64,000 nucleotides of DNA. Origin: Sphaerulina vaccinii (lineage: Eukaryota; Ascomycota; Dothideomycetes; Mycosphaerellales; Mycosphaerellaceae). Shown piece by piece: positions 44,153-56,084 of this stretch. A program made the translations under genes and the position numbers. The stretch lies in contig JAKUDP010000005.1 of NCBI GenBank assembly GCA_022570795.1, positions 1-64,000 on the forward strand, in the 5' to 3' direction. A model generated the notes under the pieces. It was given only the letters and a program-made list of their open reading frames with translations, did no database searches and had not been told where the DNA came from. Each line of letters starts with the position of its first letter. The stretch's first letter is position 1.

Positions 44153-46028
44153 TTAGTCGTCCGCACGACACAGTCTTCCATCTTCTTGTTGCGTCCAGTA
44201 GTCGCTGCCCACAGCAGTAAGAGCGTAGAAGATGTGGTCGGGATCGTACTTATCCTTGATCTTGAGCAGGCGATCGTAGTTGACACCATAGTAGTTCTCC
44301 TTCCAGTGTGGATGAAGAGCGTCATTTATGCATCACCTCAGACCCGTTTACGCTAAATGACTAACCTCGTTGAGATACACTCCTGACCCTGGAGTGGCAT
44401 CGATAAGTGGAGGCAACAAAACCTCCGTCATCTCAACAGCTTTCGCAAGCATGTCATCCCATGGCACAGCGAAGCTCCACTCTGTGGTTACAGCGACGCT
44501 CATCAAGTTCGATCTCCAGGCAGGATTGACAGCATTGTACACATCACCAACGACGTCCGTCGACGGAGCAGCACCAATCAGAATGACTCCGGCACCCGGA
44601 TCGGCCATGTGGCGAAAAGCTTTCGTCACAGCTGAGTTGTTGTGCAATCTTGGGGCGAGCCTCCCACCATATTGTTCCGCATTGACTGCGTAAGCGCTCA
44701 AGCCTATGATCTGTGCTTGATAGTGATCGTAGTAAGTAGGGTACCCTACCACAGATGCGTCGTACTTGATGCCTAGAGCCTCTAGACTTTTTTGAATTGG
44801 CAGCATGAGCTCCATTACCCGGGATAGTGAGACTCCTGGTCCTGTCATGGGAGTTATGGCGAAAGTCTCATTGGTCATGCTACTGAGACTGACAATTCCT
44901 TCGTCGACAAGCGATGGTAGGATTCCGAGGTAGGAGGCGATGAACTGCCACCATATATCTTGACTGACGCCGGAACTGGTGCAATTGAGTCTCCCCGCCG
45001 TCGTTGGGCCATCAGGATGGACTTTGATCTGAAAGTAGGCATTAGTATGCGCACAGAAATATGCATGTGGGTACACTCGCGATCATGGAAAGCACAATAG
45101 CGTAAGTGCCACCGCCGCCACCACTCATTGCCCAGAACAAATCAGAGAAGTCGTTGTCCCTCGTGGCAATGCCGTGGCTGCCTGCTGCGTCCACAAACTC
45201 AATGGCGAGCGTCTGATCGGCACCAAGACCATGTTTGGAAGATAACGCAGAGTGGCCGCCTCCTTGCGTGTAGCCACCAGCAAGGCCGACGCTGGGACAC
45301 ATGCCGCCCACCACGCGGAAGCTGTGGTTGTGAGCAGCATCGTAGGCTTCAAACGCTTGAACTCCTGCGCCTGTCTTCATTGCGGGACCAGTATAGTGCT
45401 TTGAACGATAGTTGTCGAAGGGTTCGATGTTCTTGAGGTGGTGGGTCCAAATGGCGAGAGAAGAAGCACCGCCAGACTTTCCAATGTAATCATGTCCTGT
45501 ATTTCGCACAACGAGATGGATATTGTGCTGGTGGACGAACGCTAGCGTCAATCGGACATCCTCAACCGTTGCGACGTCTACGGCATAGTCAATGTAAGTT
45601 CCGAGTATGCAGTTACCATCCTTAGGAGTGTAAGGGTCACAGCTTCTGTTGGCGAAGAAGGGTGCCATGATTGAAGACGAGGAATCGTAGCTGTGAGGTT
45701 AGTTCTCATATCCAGAAACTGTAACAAGCAGATTGGAAGCACGAGCATACTGTGTTTCGGCATGCGTCCATGTGTCTTGGAGATTCTTGCATGCGGTTTC
45801 GTTGTACGCACCAAAGGATGACTCGTGACACGGTGCTGCGAGAGGTACCGTGGCTACCAATCTTCCAGAGACTGAGGTATTGAAAGCCTGCCACTTCCCC
45901 AGTGACGGCCAGCACGCTTCGCTATGAAAGCAGCGGCAGTGCTTCTGGGATGAGCCAGTGACTTGAGGTAGCAATGATTGCAGACAGATCGTGATCAGAA
46001 TGTGCAATAAGATGCTGGTTTTTGCCAT
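44153..46028 (-). CDS. Secreted FAD-linked oxidoreductase, berberine-bridge (BBE) type
   Basis: Predicted exons are 46028-45751, 45690-45075, 45028-44366 and 44299-44153 (567 residues). A signal peptide covers the first ~25 residues. The FAD-binding_4 (PCMH) domain has R-N-T-G-H-D-Y, with H159 the usual 8alpha-histidyl FAD ligand, and G-G-M-C-P-S-V-G with C224 in the position of the second covalent FAD link in bicovalent members. G-G-Y-T-Q-G-G-G-H-S follows. The BBE C-terminus has N-Y-Y-G-V-N-Y-D-R-L-L-K-I-K and Y-D-P-D. Substrate is unknown; members oxidise sugars, alkaloids or polyketides. Intron 1 is textbook (GTATGC...CTAAC...ACAG) and intron 2 has a GTACCC donor. Intron 3 is uncertain: the family-like sequence H-P-H-W-K-E-N starts upstream of the only usable AG, so the last acceptor may be damaged or mis-placed. 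Confidence 0.82.
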
Positions 46029-46842
46029 GATGATTGAAGTGTGCGAATTCCAGGTGCAGATTCTGCATCTTCTCAAGACGATCAGCTTGGTCTTTGTACG
46101 GTGCTCATGCGTGTACTGTCATTGTGCTACCTTCGACATGATCAGCGCTGCTGTGTGCTACCAAGAATTGTCGTTTCGACGCGGTCAGCACCAGCATTGT
46201 GGAGCGCTACTGAAGCATGATCCCTTTCATATCTGTGCCATTTCCGCACCGGGTCACTCTCAAGCTGAACAGCGCTGCCAACCGTTGGCGATGGCTTCCA
46301 GATACATTGTATGGTGAAGTGTAGAAAGAGAAGAGAGAACATATGCCTTAGCGAAGGCTGAGGATGATGGAGCAAACTCGGCCGAGAAAACGCCGCTTGA
46401 CCCACATGTCTCCTTTCTCCATGCAACAACACCAACTTCCACAATTGGGAGCAGTTTAATGCATGTGTCCATATCGGATCGCGATCATCGCCTCATGCGC
46501 TCATCTCTGCAAGCCGATGGATGCAGCCTGGAGAGCTATGATGAGCAGGTAAAAGCCTCACCTCACTTTGTTTCTGATGGACAATATTGCCAGTGTGCCA
46601 ATCGATGATCACTCAAGACTGTAGTTGACGTCTCTCACGAGAATGGTGCACAGTTGTGGAGGATCGGCATAGGAAAGTATCATTGGGCCACTGATACGTG
46701 GGAGGGGGACCTTGGACAGCGCCTTTCATTGTTGTCAGAGACTATCTTATCAGACTTGAGATATGTGTCGACTCTGCTGAATAGAAACTCGCAGCCCTAT
46801 ATCTACAATACCAGCGAATCCCTACTCCAGGAAGTCGAAGCC
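46029..46842. other. Intergenic; no supported gene
   Basis: This is the upstream region of the FAD oxidase and the downstream region of the cysteine-rich protein gene. Only short overlapping frames are present. Confidence 0.45.
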
Positions 46843-47201
46843 CTATGAAGGATTGCAATCGGCTCTATTGGCGTTATAAGGTAAGCCAGGAATGCAGCCC
46901 TCGCCATGCGTTCTGCAATAAGTGTTCTGGAGCAATACAATATTAGTACAGCCTCTATTGGGACAACACTTCATGACGTTGCCACAAACCTCGTCGGCTC
47001 CGCAAGGCACGTCTGGCTTTCCAGCATCGGCACCATTGCCTCTGCAAATTCCGAATTCGCTATCGTCGATGACACAGTTCTACATTTCCAGGTAGTCAGC
47101 CTGTTGGATCAAGAAATATGAAGAACAGTGGTAGGTCGTACCCAGTACGCAGAAGCGAATGCGAAAGTAGAGAGGAATGCGGCGATGGTTGAGAACTTCA
47201 T
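46843..47201 (-). CDS. Small secreted cysteine-rich protein (candidate effector)
   Basis: Exon 1 (47201-47142) encodes a signal peptide, M-K-F-S-T-I-A-A-F-L-S-T-F-A-F-A-S-A. A 62-nt intron (GTACGA, branch GCTGACT, acceptor TGTAG) is followed by exon 2 (47079-46843). The product has 98 residues with ten cysteines in the mature part, including a C-C pair in V-M-K-C-C-P-N. A second intron of exactly 63 nt (GTTTGT...CTCCAG, 46997-46935) is possible inside exon 2. It keeps the frame and would remove four cysteines, leaving six. No domain is recognised. The first intron overlaps an apparent stop codon, so the gene is invisible to a plain ORF scan. Size, secretion and cysteine density fit an apoplastic effector or antimicrobial-type protein. 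Confidence 0.75.
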
Positions 47202-48126
47202 GGCTGTTTGCTTGCTTGCTTGGGTATCCTGTAGGGTGTTGATGTCGTGGCGTCAGAGTGAGATACTGATCGAAATACGAGAGGTCCGTTGAGTGGTCTT
47301 ATACGCGAGCATCTCGCTGTCTTTTGCATTCACTGCAGCCAGGTCTTGCCAAGGTACAAAGACCAAGAGATCGTGCAGCGCACATACGCAGTATAGCGCT
47401 TCTGCCGACACTACTAATGTGCAGGTCCATTTACGGTACTACACGGTGAGAGCAGAAGACAGTATGCGCCAAGGTCGAACGCTGCTCAGTGAGGCAGGAC
47501 GGCATCATAGCGACTCTTGGTTCCAATTTCTGCTGACTTCTCGGAGGTGGTCTCATGGTGCAGGATGCCGCCGCGCCAAGCAGTGTGAAAGTCGGTCGCC
47601 AGACTGAGGACCATCTTATGTACGGTACCAAGCTACTGCGTCAACAGGCCACCCAGCCACTCTTGGAGTCTTAGTCAATTGTCGCATAGCCTCGCATTGT
47701 TGTCTCACTCGCAGTGCCCGATCAAGGCTCTAGTCGTCCTAGTACCGGCCACTAAGTCGTGGGGCTGACGGTATAGATATATCTGTGCTTGGCAGCAGGT
47801 GTCAGCGAAATCTTGCTCATCCTGGTATTAGTCGCACTGCGACCAAGTCGTAGGGCTGATGGTCAGAGTAGGACCCGAGACTAGCGTCATCTTGGCTCGA
47901 TGCAATTTTTGAGGTATCCCGGTCTCGTAGAGGATGGTCCGGCTTCAAAGACGGCTTGAACATCACGCGCGATGAGTTCGCGGTAAGGTTAAGAACCTTG
48001 ATTACCTCGTGCTGAACGTTGCATGTTAAGTTAGACAACCCCTGCAAAGATGTCGCATAGGCTCCAATGAGGATTCGATCCTCGTCGAGATGCGCCATAT
48101 TCCATGTCTGCATGCGAATTGACAAT
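47202..48126. other. Intergenic; short degenerate duplication
   Basis: No supported gene. Two diverged direct repeats at about 47,732-47,777 and 47,816-47,865 share CCTAGT/CCTGGT...AAGTCGTGGGGCTGACGG-like sequence. The rest is the promoter of the cysteine-rich gene and the 3' flank of the GH114 gene. Confidence 0.5.
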
Positions 48127-49138
48127 CTAGCAAGTCATAGTCCAGTCCCCCAGGTCCCTCTGCTTGACCAACGTCGAGAATCCCCTCGCATCGTCATCAC
48201 TGCAGCTCTTCTTTCTGAACTCCTCAATCGACAACTTCTTATCATCGTCCGGGTACTCAATGTGGAAAACAGGTTTGTTCGCATCGATGAAGGGTCTGTA
48301 CGCATAACACTCGTTGTAATGCACGCATTCCTCGTTAATGTCCCAGTCTGACACACCTACCACCTGATCAACGATATCGCCGCCATTTTTGAGTCCATAT
48401 GCAAGTCCGGCGTCGTGAGCAGTCTTCGCCAGGAAACGAACGAAGTCGACGGCGTCGGCCATAGTCAAGTCGAAGCCAGAGTCGTTCGCATAACCGTCGA
48501 TGTTCTGTAAGCACTCCTCATTAGCACTTTTCTGCAACATGGTTCAAGTACTCGCACACGGGTCGGATGTAGGGCATGCTCACATCAGGATCAACTCCAT
48601 CACAACCTTTGCTCTTCGCCTCAGCGATTCTCTTGGTCATGACATCTCTGACGCCCTGATTCCTCACATCCACCCACTTCTCATCAGGCCAGCCGTCCAT
48701 GACCTTCCCGACCGCGACAGCAGGAAAGTCTGCGGCATCGCTGCGATAGTTCTCTACACTTCCCGCCGAGAAGTAGCATATCACTTTGCGGCCCTTGGCG
48801 TGAAAAGCGTCGGTGGTAGAAGAGTTGGCCGCAGCCATATCGAAGTCCCAGACAGAGTAAGAGTCATTGTCTGCTGCTGAGACTGGTGGGATGGCTGAGA
48901 GTTCTATGTTCCATGACTGGCCGGCTGTTGGTTTGAAGGATGCTCCGGAGGCTGTACTAGAAGGCGTGGAAGCGGTGTTTGTGGGCAAGGCATTGAGCTT
49001 CCAGTCTGCTGAAGGCCATTGTCCTTTTCCAACGGGTGATATGGCCCCAAGAAGTTGTTGGAGGTTGATGTTGTCGGCAGCAAGGCAGAGAGCTGCGAGT
49101 TGAAGAGCTAGGAAGCTTGATGCGCGCAGGGAGGCCAT
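48127..49138 (-). CDS. Secreted GH114-type glycosidase (endo-alpha-1,4-polygalactosaminidase family)
   Basis: Two exons, 49138-48584 and 48504-48127, give 310 residues; the intron is 79 nt (GTGAGC, branch GCTAAT, acceptor TTACAG). The signal peptide is M-A-S-L-R-A-S-S-F-L-A-L-Q-L-A-A-L-C-L-A-A. A Ser/Thr-rich linker leads to the TIM-barrel domain with G-R-K-V-I-C-Y-F-S-A-G-S, W-P-D-E-K-W-V-D-V-R, and G-V-D-P-D joined by splicing to N-I-D-G-Y. L-K-N, W-D-I-N-E-E-C and P-V-F-H-I-E-Y follow; these blocks and the Asp/Glu residues are characteristic of GH114. Known members cleave galactosaminogalactan-like polymers of fungal walls, so a role in remodelling the extracellular matrix is likely. Confidence 0.9.
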
Positions 49139-50383
49139 GTTGGGAATGCCGGCGCCAAGGAATGCAAGTGAAATCCCTAACCCCGTTTCTCGGAAACTCT
49201 TGCTTGTTGTTTACTCTTACTGACCGACTTGGTTTTGTGTGCCTTTACCATCGCGGCAGATATGGCCTGAATATATTGTATATACCATCGGTCCCGACAA
49301 GTCGCAAATAGCACTCTGGTCGAAGTTAAGCCACACCAATTTGTACGATGGTGGCGGCGCAGTCTAGGCCATCGTGCAAACCTACATCCTTCGCTACCAG
49401 CAGCGCTCAGTAATCTGAGGCATTTAGTGAGTGTTTCAGCTGGCTTCCTGTCCCTCAAGAAGTACGATCGGGCAGAGTCAAGATGCGTATAGTTTGAGAG
49501 GAGATCCGAAAGGGAGCGCAGAGTTTATTGCATTCCAGGTGCGTGGGCTCTTCATACCAACCGGAATAATAGTTGCGATGGCCGGCGTCTATCACTGCTG
49601 TTGGAAAAGAGCAGACCCTGGCGGTCCGCACCACTCGTCGCTCAGGCGGCATATGTCAACACGATAAAGTGGCAGGCAACGTAATGAGTGTTGGAAGTCA
49701 ATACTTTGCAGGCACGCGAGGGCAAGCTCGAGACGAATACGAGACACGACCAGAGTTGACTCATACGTGTAGAAGCGTTGACAAGACCATGATGTGAGAG
49801 CAATAGACTATGCTAACACCCAAGAGTCGTCCATAGACACCCCATATGGTTGCTATCAGTGAGTGCAGGTGGGAGTTACGGCGTCTGCAGTGGGGAGGAT
49901 CGCGGCCGTAAGTCTGCATAGCTTGTTCCTGTTACATCTCCATGTCTTGGACTCTGGGTCAGCATTCGAAGGCCATGGTATCCCTCCACATTGGAGGAAA
50001 ATTGCTAAATGCAGGTGCAACTTCAGGTACAGTGGTGCTAGCCGAAGTGGAACGCGTCCGTGCACGGTATATGTCGCTGCTCTTCTACGCGCTCGTGTAC
50101 TTATAACTTTCCGGAACTGTCGGCGTATACTAAATGGCTCCGAGTAAGCCTAGGGTATACATTCAGAGGGTCTCAGAGTCTATTGCAAGATATTGAACTT
50201 GAGAGTAGTGCGGGACGCACAGACCCGTTCCACTTCGGCTAGCACCACTGTACCATCCTCGTGCGGAGAAGAGTGAAACAGGCGATTCGAATGCCGATCT
50301 TGTTCATCACTGATCTCGAAGGTTACGCACTTAAGCTAGCCCGTAGCTGAATTATCAAAATTGAGAAGTATCGAACTCTCATT
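49139..50383. other. Intergenic between divergent secreted-enzyme genes; no supported gene
   Basis: It lies between the GH114 start and the DUF5695-like gene. No frame has recognisable features. It contains both promoters. Confidence 0.5.
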
Positions 50384-50418
50384 ATGCTACTCGGACCGCT
50401 TCTAAAACACTGGTCGCA

Positions 50419-53125
50419 GTGGCAACGACCCAGAGTGCATTCTTTACCGATAATTTTCAGGGCATCCTCAACGGGGAGTCTGGCGTACTTCAATCACTTA
50501 AGCCCGTATCAGAGTCAGACACAAGCTTCGATTTCTCGCCGGCAGACTACTTCGATCTTCGCAACGACATTGGGAACTACCACACTGGCGATCTGACACT
50601 CAGATGGCGCAAGAAAGGCGACAGTGAATGGCAAGATGTCGATACTGCCGCATCACGTAATGTGAAGCCCAAATCATCTGACGATGTTGCCGGAGACGGC
50701 GTATTACTCCAGTCCACATTCGACCTGGTTCAAGAGCTCGACATTACTCGGAGATGGATGGCCAAGGACGAAGATCTTGTGCTGCAAGCTACCATTGCTA
50801 ACAAAGACACCGCACCAATTGAGCTCGGCGCCTTTGGCTTTCCCATTGAGTTCAACAACATCTTCACGAACCGCACAGCAGATTCCACTACCGCAAATTG
50901 TTCACTGATCGACCCATACATTGGACTTGATGGTGGTTACGTGCAGGTCACTCGGCTCACTGGGACTGGACCCAACTTGGTCATCACTCCCTATGGCAAT
51001 AACTCCCGCTTCGAAGCGTGGCGCTTCCTCAATGAGACTGGGAAACAGCCTACTGGTTATGCTACGCAAGTATTTGAGGGAATTTACGCTTGGCAGACTC
51101 TGAGCAAGGCATATGCAGAGAAAGAGTGGAACGCAACAGAGCCTTGGAACATACCTACCTCCATCATGCTCGAACCTGGGCAAGAGGTGTCATTCGCGCT
51201 GAGGTTCAGTGTTGCCCCCAGCGTGCACGAGATCGAGGATGTGGTAGCCGAAATGGGTGTCCCCTTGGCCATTGGCTTTCCAGGCTACGTTCTGCCAACA
51301 GACTGGAAAGGCAAGCTCTTCTTACTGACGAAGTCTGCTGTCAAATCGATCATGGCACATCCCGCAGGCTCACTCGAGCTGACCAATTGCACGACAAAAG
51401 ATCCTGCATGGAAAGCATACCACGTCCAAGCAAAGGAAGGAACTTATGGACGAGCGAAGATCGCGATTCATTATGAAGATGGCAAAGTGCAGACTGTTCA
51501 CTACTACATCACGGACACCACCACAAATACATCAGCGAAGCTTGCCAAGTTCCTCACCACTGAGCAATGGTTCACGAACACTTCTGATCCCTTCTTCCGT
51601 GCTCCTGGTGTCATTAGCTATGACTATGAGAACCAAACACAAGTAGTCCAGGAGTCGCGTGCCTGGATTGCCGGAATGTCAGACGAAGGTGGTGCAGGAT
51701 CTTTCGAAGCTGCCGCAATGAAAGTTGCTGTGCACCCAGATGCTGAGGAAGTCGCCAAGCTCGAAGCAATGGTCGCAGGACCTGTCTGGGGTCATTTGCA
51801 GAACAAAGAAGATGGCGGGACGAACGACACTTCGAAGTATGCTGTCAAACGAAGTCTCTTCTATCATGATCCGAAAGCTCTACCAGACTTCGTCTATGAT
51901 CCCGCATTCAACTTCACGACTTGGTCAGCTTGGAACAAGACTGAGGCTTCTCAGGTGTGGAGAGCCTATAACTATGTTCATGTCAGTGTATTGTACTGGG
52001 CACTATATCATGCCGAGATCGTCAGTCCAGGTGTATTGCAGTCACAGAACTCAACATGGTACTTGAAGCAAGCTTTTGAAACAATCATTGCAAGTCAGCG
52101 AGGCTTCGTCGACTACGGCCAAGTCGGCCTGATGGGCGAAAGTATTTGGCTATTCATCTTATACGCCTTACAAACAGAAGGTCTCACATCAGAGTTCACG
52201 ACTCTACAAGCTGCAATGAAGAAGCGACAAGATATCTGGGCGAACCAAATGGAGCCTTTTGGCAGTGAAATGGCATGGGACAGTACAGGTCAAGAAGGAG
52301 TTTATTGGTGGTCTAAGTACGCCTCACACTCATCTCGCATGACCGTATCTTGCTAATAACAATCATAGATACTTCAACGACACAGGCACAGTAGAAAAGA
52401 CCCTCTCCTCCATCCGAGGCTTCATGCCAACAATTGCTCACTGGGGTTGGAACGGTAATGCCCGCCGCTACTGGGACTTCCTCTATGCCGGCAAATTGAA
52501 GCGCATCGAAAGGATGCTTCACCACTACGGCTCTGGTCTCAACTCCATACCACTTCTCGACTCTTATAAGACGAAGAAAGATCCGAACGATGGAGCTGCT
52601 TTCCATGATCTAAGAGTAGGCTATGGAGGAAACATGGGCGCCTTGACAAACATCCATGAAGATGGCTTTGGCGCTATGGCGTTTCATTCTTGGCCCGATA
52701 CGATGAAATGGGATACGTATTCTGGAGATTATGGTTCGAATTATCTTGGACACATCGTTGGGAGCTCATGCTATCTGGTCGATCATCCTGTGTTTGGCTT
52801 TGTTAGCTTTGGCGGGAATGTCGAGGAGGATGGTAATGTTGTTACGATTTATCCTAAGGATACCGTCAGGAGAAGTCTCTATGTTGCACCTATGGGAGCG
52901 AGATTGGAGATGGATGCTGGTGTGATTTGTAAGTTTGTGTATGATAAGATGGCGAAGAAGTTGACTCTCCATGTCGATAGGGTGGAAGGAGAAAATGCGA
53001 GCCGTGCGGTGTTGATGCTGATGGACACGATCGGCACTGGAGTGAAGTTGAGGACTGAGGGGCTCAAGCAGGCGAGAGGAGGATATGTGGTGGATCTGCC
53101 TAGCTCTGTTGAGTTTGGTATATAG
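50419..53125 (+). CDS. Large DUF5695-like (six-hairpin glycosidase-like) protein
   Basis: Exons to 52316 and 52369-53125 (intron 52 nt: GTACGC, branch GCTAATAAC, CATAG) give at least 884 residues. Homology-like features are N-Y-H-T-G-D-L-T-L-R early, a beta-rich N-terminal half with many N-x-S/T glycosylation sites, and an alpha-helical C-terminal half (R-A-Y-N-Y-V-H-V-S-V-L-Y-W-A-L-Y, and W-G-W-N-G-N-A-R-R-Y-W-D-F after the splice). The N-terminal beta plus helical-barrel layout and the sequence style match fungal proteins annotated DUF5695, possibly carbohydrate-active. The frame at the start has no ATG (it opens upstream after a stop at 50362). An ATG at 50384 opens a signal-peptide-like M-L-L-G-P-L-L in another frame, suggesting an indel near 50400 or an unseen first exon. 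Confidence 0.65.
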
Positions 53126-53485
53126 CCAGCTATGAATCGTATCTTTCCCATATCATGCTATATGGAAGGAGGCTGGCTTTGCAGACTGAGTGTGTCTTGT
53201 GTCACGGTAGAAGAAGCGCCTCACACAGGGCCGGGGTCGTGGCTTCCACGTTTTCATTGGTGCGGCAAGTTGCGGGAAGAGCGGGAGCTAGCTCATGATT
53301 GCATTATTCGGTTTTCTGTTAAAACGAGCTACGAATTTTTGTTGAGCGTGGAGGCTTCTGCTTTACGTTGATCTATATGTCCTTTAGTGTACTGACCGCA
53401 CTGATAGTGGTTGGGGCCATACTTAAGGCCACTCGCCTGCCGATGCATCTCGGACAGTGAAGACCACAGTTCAATCACGGCGAAC
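53126..53485. other. Intergenic; no supported gene
   Basis: This is the 3' flank of the DUF5695-like gene. Nothing else is recognised. Confidence 0.45.
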
Positions 53486-53910
53486 CTACACCCTGCGCAG
53501 TCTCTCTTCCACGTACGAAGCCCCAACCTTCTGCTGATCACGACGACAGTTCTCCCATAGAGTGAGTGAAGGTCTCTCTGATACACTGCGGCACATTCTA
53601 AGATCAAGCCGTCCTTCAGGTGGACTCCGGCCGTCTCTGCCAGCTGACTGATGTCGTTCCTTCCATTTATTCTCGAGGATCTGGAGGTCTAGTTCATTTA
53701 GAACTTGGCCAACTTCACCCGCAATCCGTGGGTCTGCGAGACAGAAATGAGTGAGGTGTCGATTTTGTAGGTGCGTGTGGTTCTTGTTAGGACATTTGAA
53801 TAGGGCCTTGTCGTGCACTCGAGTATAGTGATGGCTTCCTTGTATATCATTCTTCGTAGCTCGAGCGGTAGAGAGAAGTAGGTGACCTTAGATTGTGGTA
53901 ATGGCGGCAT
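53486..53910 (-). pseudogene. Frameshifted 2EXR/F-box-like gene remnant
   Basis: From the ATG at 53910 the frame reads Y-F-S-L-P-L-E-L-R-R-M-I-Y-K-E-A, the opening motif of fungal 2EXR/F-box-like proteins. It turns into random-looking sequence after about residue 35. In the next frame, from about 53,810 down to 53,650, a protein-like segment continues (L-A-D-P-R-I-A-G-E-V-G-Q-V-L-N-E-L). No GT-AG pair of reasonable size joins them, so a frameshift is more likely than an intron. It is probably dead or truncated. Confidence 0.5.
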
Positions 53911-54100
53911 TGTGAAGTAGGGGTTGTGAACACAAGTAGTATTCGTGCTTTGGCCAGTTCATCAATTTAAATTGGATAAAGAAAAACCTGTGCCAAGGGG
54001 CTTCGTGCCGGTAGCTTTCGAACTCTCCGATACTCGCTACTGCAATCGTGCTCTCTTCCATAGCTTAGCCTGTACTGTTGATATTCAAGGACGAACCTTT

Positions 54101-55147
54101 CTATGCAGATTCGACTGTGATGTGCAAAATTTTCTTACTTGGGTCTGCCAGTCCTTCCGTCAACATCCTCTCCATTTCCGCTTGTAGCTCTGCCAGTGGC
54201 CCGCGGCGAAGAATACTCCTCTGCTGAATCTTGACAGACAAAGTCGTGAGGCCTCGCAGTCCGCTGACAGTCATGACGATATAGTCGGCGGCGCGCGACA
54301 ATGCCTGAGCCTCATCCGGCCGCGCATCCCCACGTAGCGCCATAATGTCAGAGACCATGATATTCACGTCCAGATGCTGCAGTGCTCGACCAAGTGCTGA
54401 GCTGTGCAACTTTGTCAAGTCCAAATCGTGCCGAAATCGAGCCCCAACAACGGGATTACAGAAGGCGTTGCAGTGTGATAGAAATCCTCGGGTCCTGCTG
54501 ATGTCATCGCCAATCCCCATTGTGACATTGAGGATGGGAGTTATCTTTGCAAGTAGAGATTGCTTTGCGACAGCCAGCAGTTGTCGGTTCGCGCCTAGTT
54601 TGAGGTGCTGCACCATCTTGTTCGTGACCTGATACGTGGAGGAGATGCATAGATCCGGCCGCCTGGGCGCATTGTAGCCATAGATCTTAAGTAGCAGCTC
54701 ATTTGGCAGGTCGAGTAAGCCAACACTTGGCTTGACCGGTTTTCCGTCTATGCAGGAGTGGACTTTCGTTGCTGGCTCTTCTTGAGAGACTGATAGCGAG
54801 CGCTTTCGCTTCCTACCAGCAACAGAGTTGTCTCCAACAGTGAGTGTCGCAGGCGAATCTCGAGTGGCTTGGCTTCTGCCGGCATGGTTCCCGACTGGAT
54901 GAGGAGAGGGCCATACGGGTGGAGAAAGTCCAGGCAGGGACGGTAAAGGCCATATCGTGTTATGTGAGCGTGATCCTGCAAGACTATTAGACCATCTGCT
55001 ATCGCGGTGCATCTCCGGACCTTGATGTTCCGTGGATAGAGCCAGGCGATCGAAAGTATGTGCATGCTCACCAGTTCCAAGACAGAGGCAGCCAACGATA
55101 GAACTTGGCGGGATTCCGCAGTCCTTGCATATAGAAGGTAGAGACAT
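54101..55147 (-). CDS. Hypothetical protein with F-box-like motif
   Basis: A single exon encodes 348 residues. The N-terminus has a C-x2-C and C-x-C group (C7, C10 and then C-L-C), perhaps a small zinc site. A disordered Ser/Pro/Arg-rich region with K-R-K-R follows (possible nuclear signal). At about 144-157 is L-L-D-L-P-N-E-L-L-L-K-I-Y-G-Y, the start of an F-box-like motif. The remaining ~190 residues are helical with no recognised repeats. F-box proteins bring substrates to SCF ubiquitin ligases; here only the motif supports this. Confidence 0.6.
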   Translation of the reverse strand: MSLPSICKDCGIPPSSIVGCLCLGTGEHAHTFDRLALSTEHQGPEMHRDSRWSNSLAGSRSHNTIWPLPSLPGLSPPVWPSPHPVGNHAGRSQATRDSPATLTVGDNSVAGRKRKRSLSVSQEEPATKVHSCIDGKPVKPSVGLLDLPNELLLKIYGYNAPRRPDLCISSTYQVTNKMVQHLKLGANRQLLAVAKQSLLAKITPILNVTMGIGDDISRTRGFLSHCNAFCNPVVGARFRHDLDLTKLHSSALGRALQHLDVNIMVSDIMALRGDARPDEAQALSRAADYIVMTVSGLRGLTTLSVKIQQRSILRRGPLAELQAEMERMLTEGLADPSKKILHITVESA

Positions 55148-56084
55148 GTTGCTGATGTTGTTGCTGAGTTGATATTGTCGATATTCGGTTGTAAAATTGA
55201 GTGATTGTGAATTGGCTGTTGGGTTGTAGCGGCGAGAGCGGAGGATTCAGAGAATATTTATGTAAGTTCCTGTCCCACTCATAGCAAGAAATTGAGGCAA
55301 AGTCTTTCCCCACTACCAGACTTAGCAAAATAGTGAGGACATATTTTGACTTTCTGATATGCCAAGCTTTGGTACAGCGCTTTGATGAGTGGTCACCGAT
55401 ATACACTTACGTGAAGCAGTGCGACGCGTAGCGTAGATCAGAAGTGCCCACTCGGGGAAAGGTCGAGTTCAATTGATGAAATGCGGCAGTTGAGTGAACT
55501 GCGGAATCTCGCATCAACGCAGGTGGACAGATGGTGTTTAGAGCTTCGGGTAGATGTTTGGCCTTTCCTCGGAGACTGCATGCTCAGGCGTATATGCAGT
55601 CATGAAACGACTGAATCGTCCATTGGAGATAAGGCTACTCTGCTGTACTCATGCTGTCGAGTACTGATCGCCATGATTGACTGATAATTTGCATCCGGTC
55701 ACTGATACGCACTGATACGCTAATCAAGCACTTGGTTGTTGAGAGTCGAGACACTTGCTGCACACCAAGACGTAAACAGGCGAGAACAGATGGTAAGACG
55801 GCCTATTCCAGTGGTCTCGCTGTCTCGTGCTTGACTATTTTCTGCAGGTAATCGATCGTCGTCTTGCGTAAAGCCACTTTGCGATCAGGCTCGAGCGAGA
55901 TCCAGCAGTTTGTGGTCCTTCACATGACGTCTCTTTTGATGGCGCGTGAAGCTGTACAGCTCGATGCAAGAGACTGCATAACAGATCAACTTGAGTTGCG
56001 GAGCCCACGGCTAAGCTCGTACATCTGCCCGCATTCTCTCCAGAGCATCGAGAATGCCAAAGGCAATTCTGCTTGCAGCATGCC
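55148..56084. other. Intergenic; no supported gene
   Basis: Only short frames occur. No domain, RNA gene or repeat is recognised. Confidence 0.5.
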
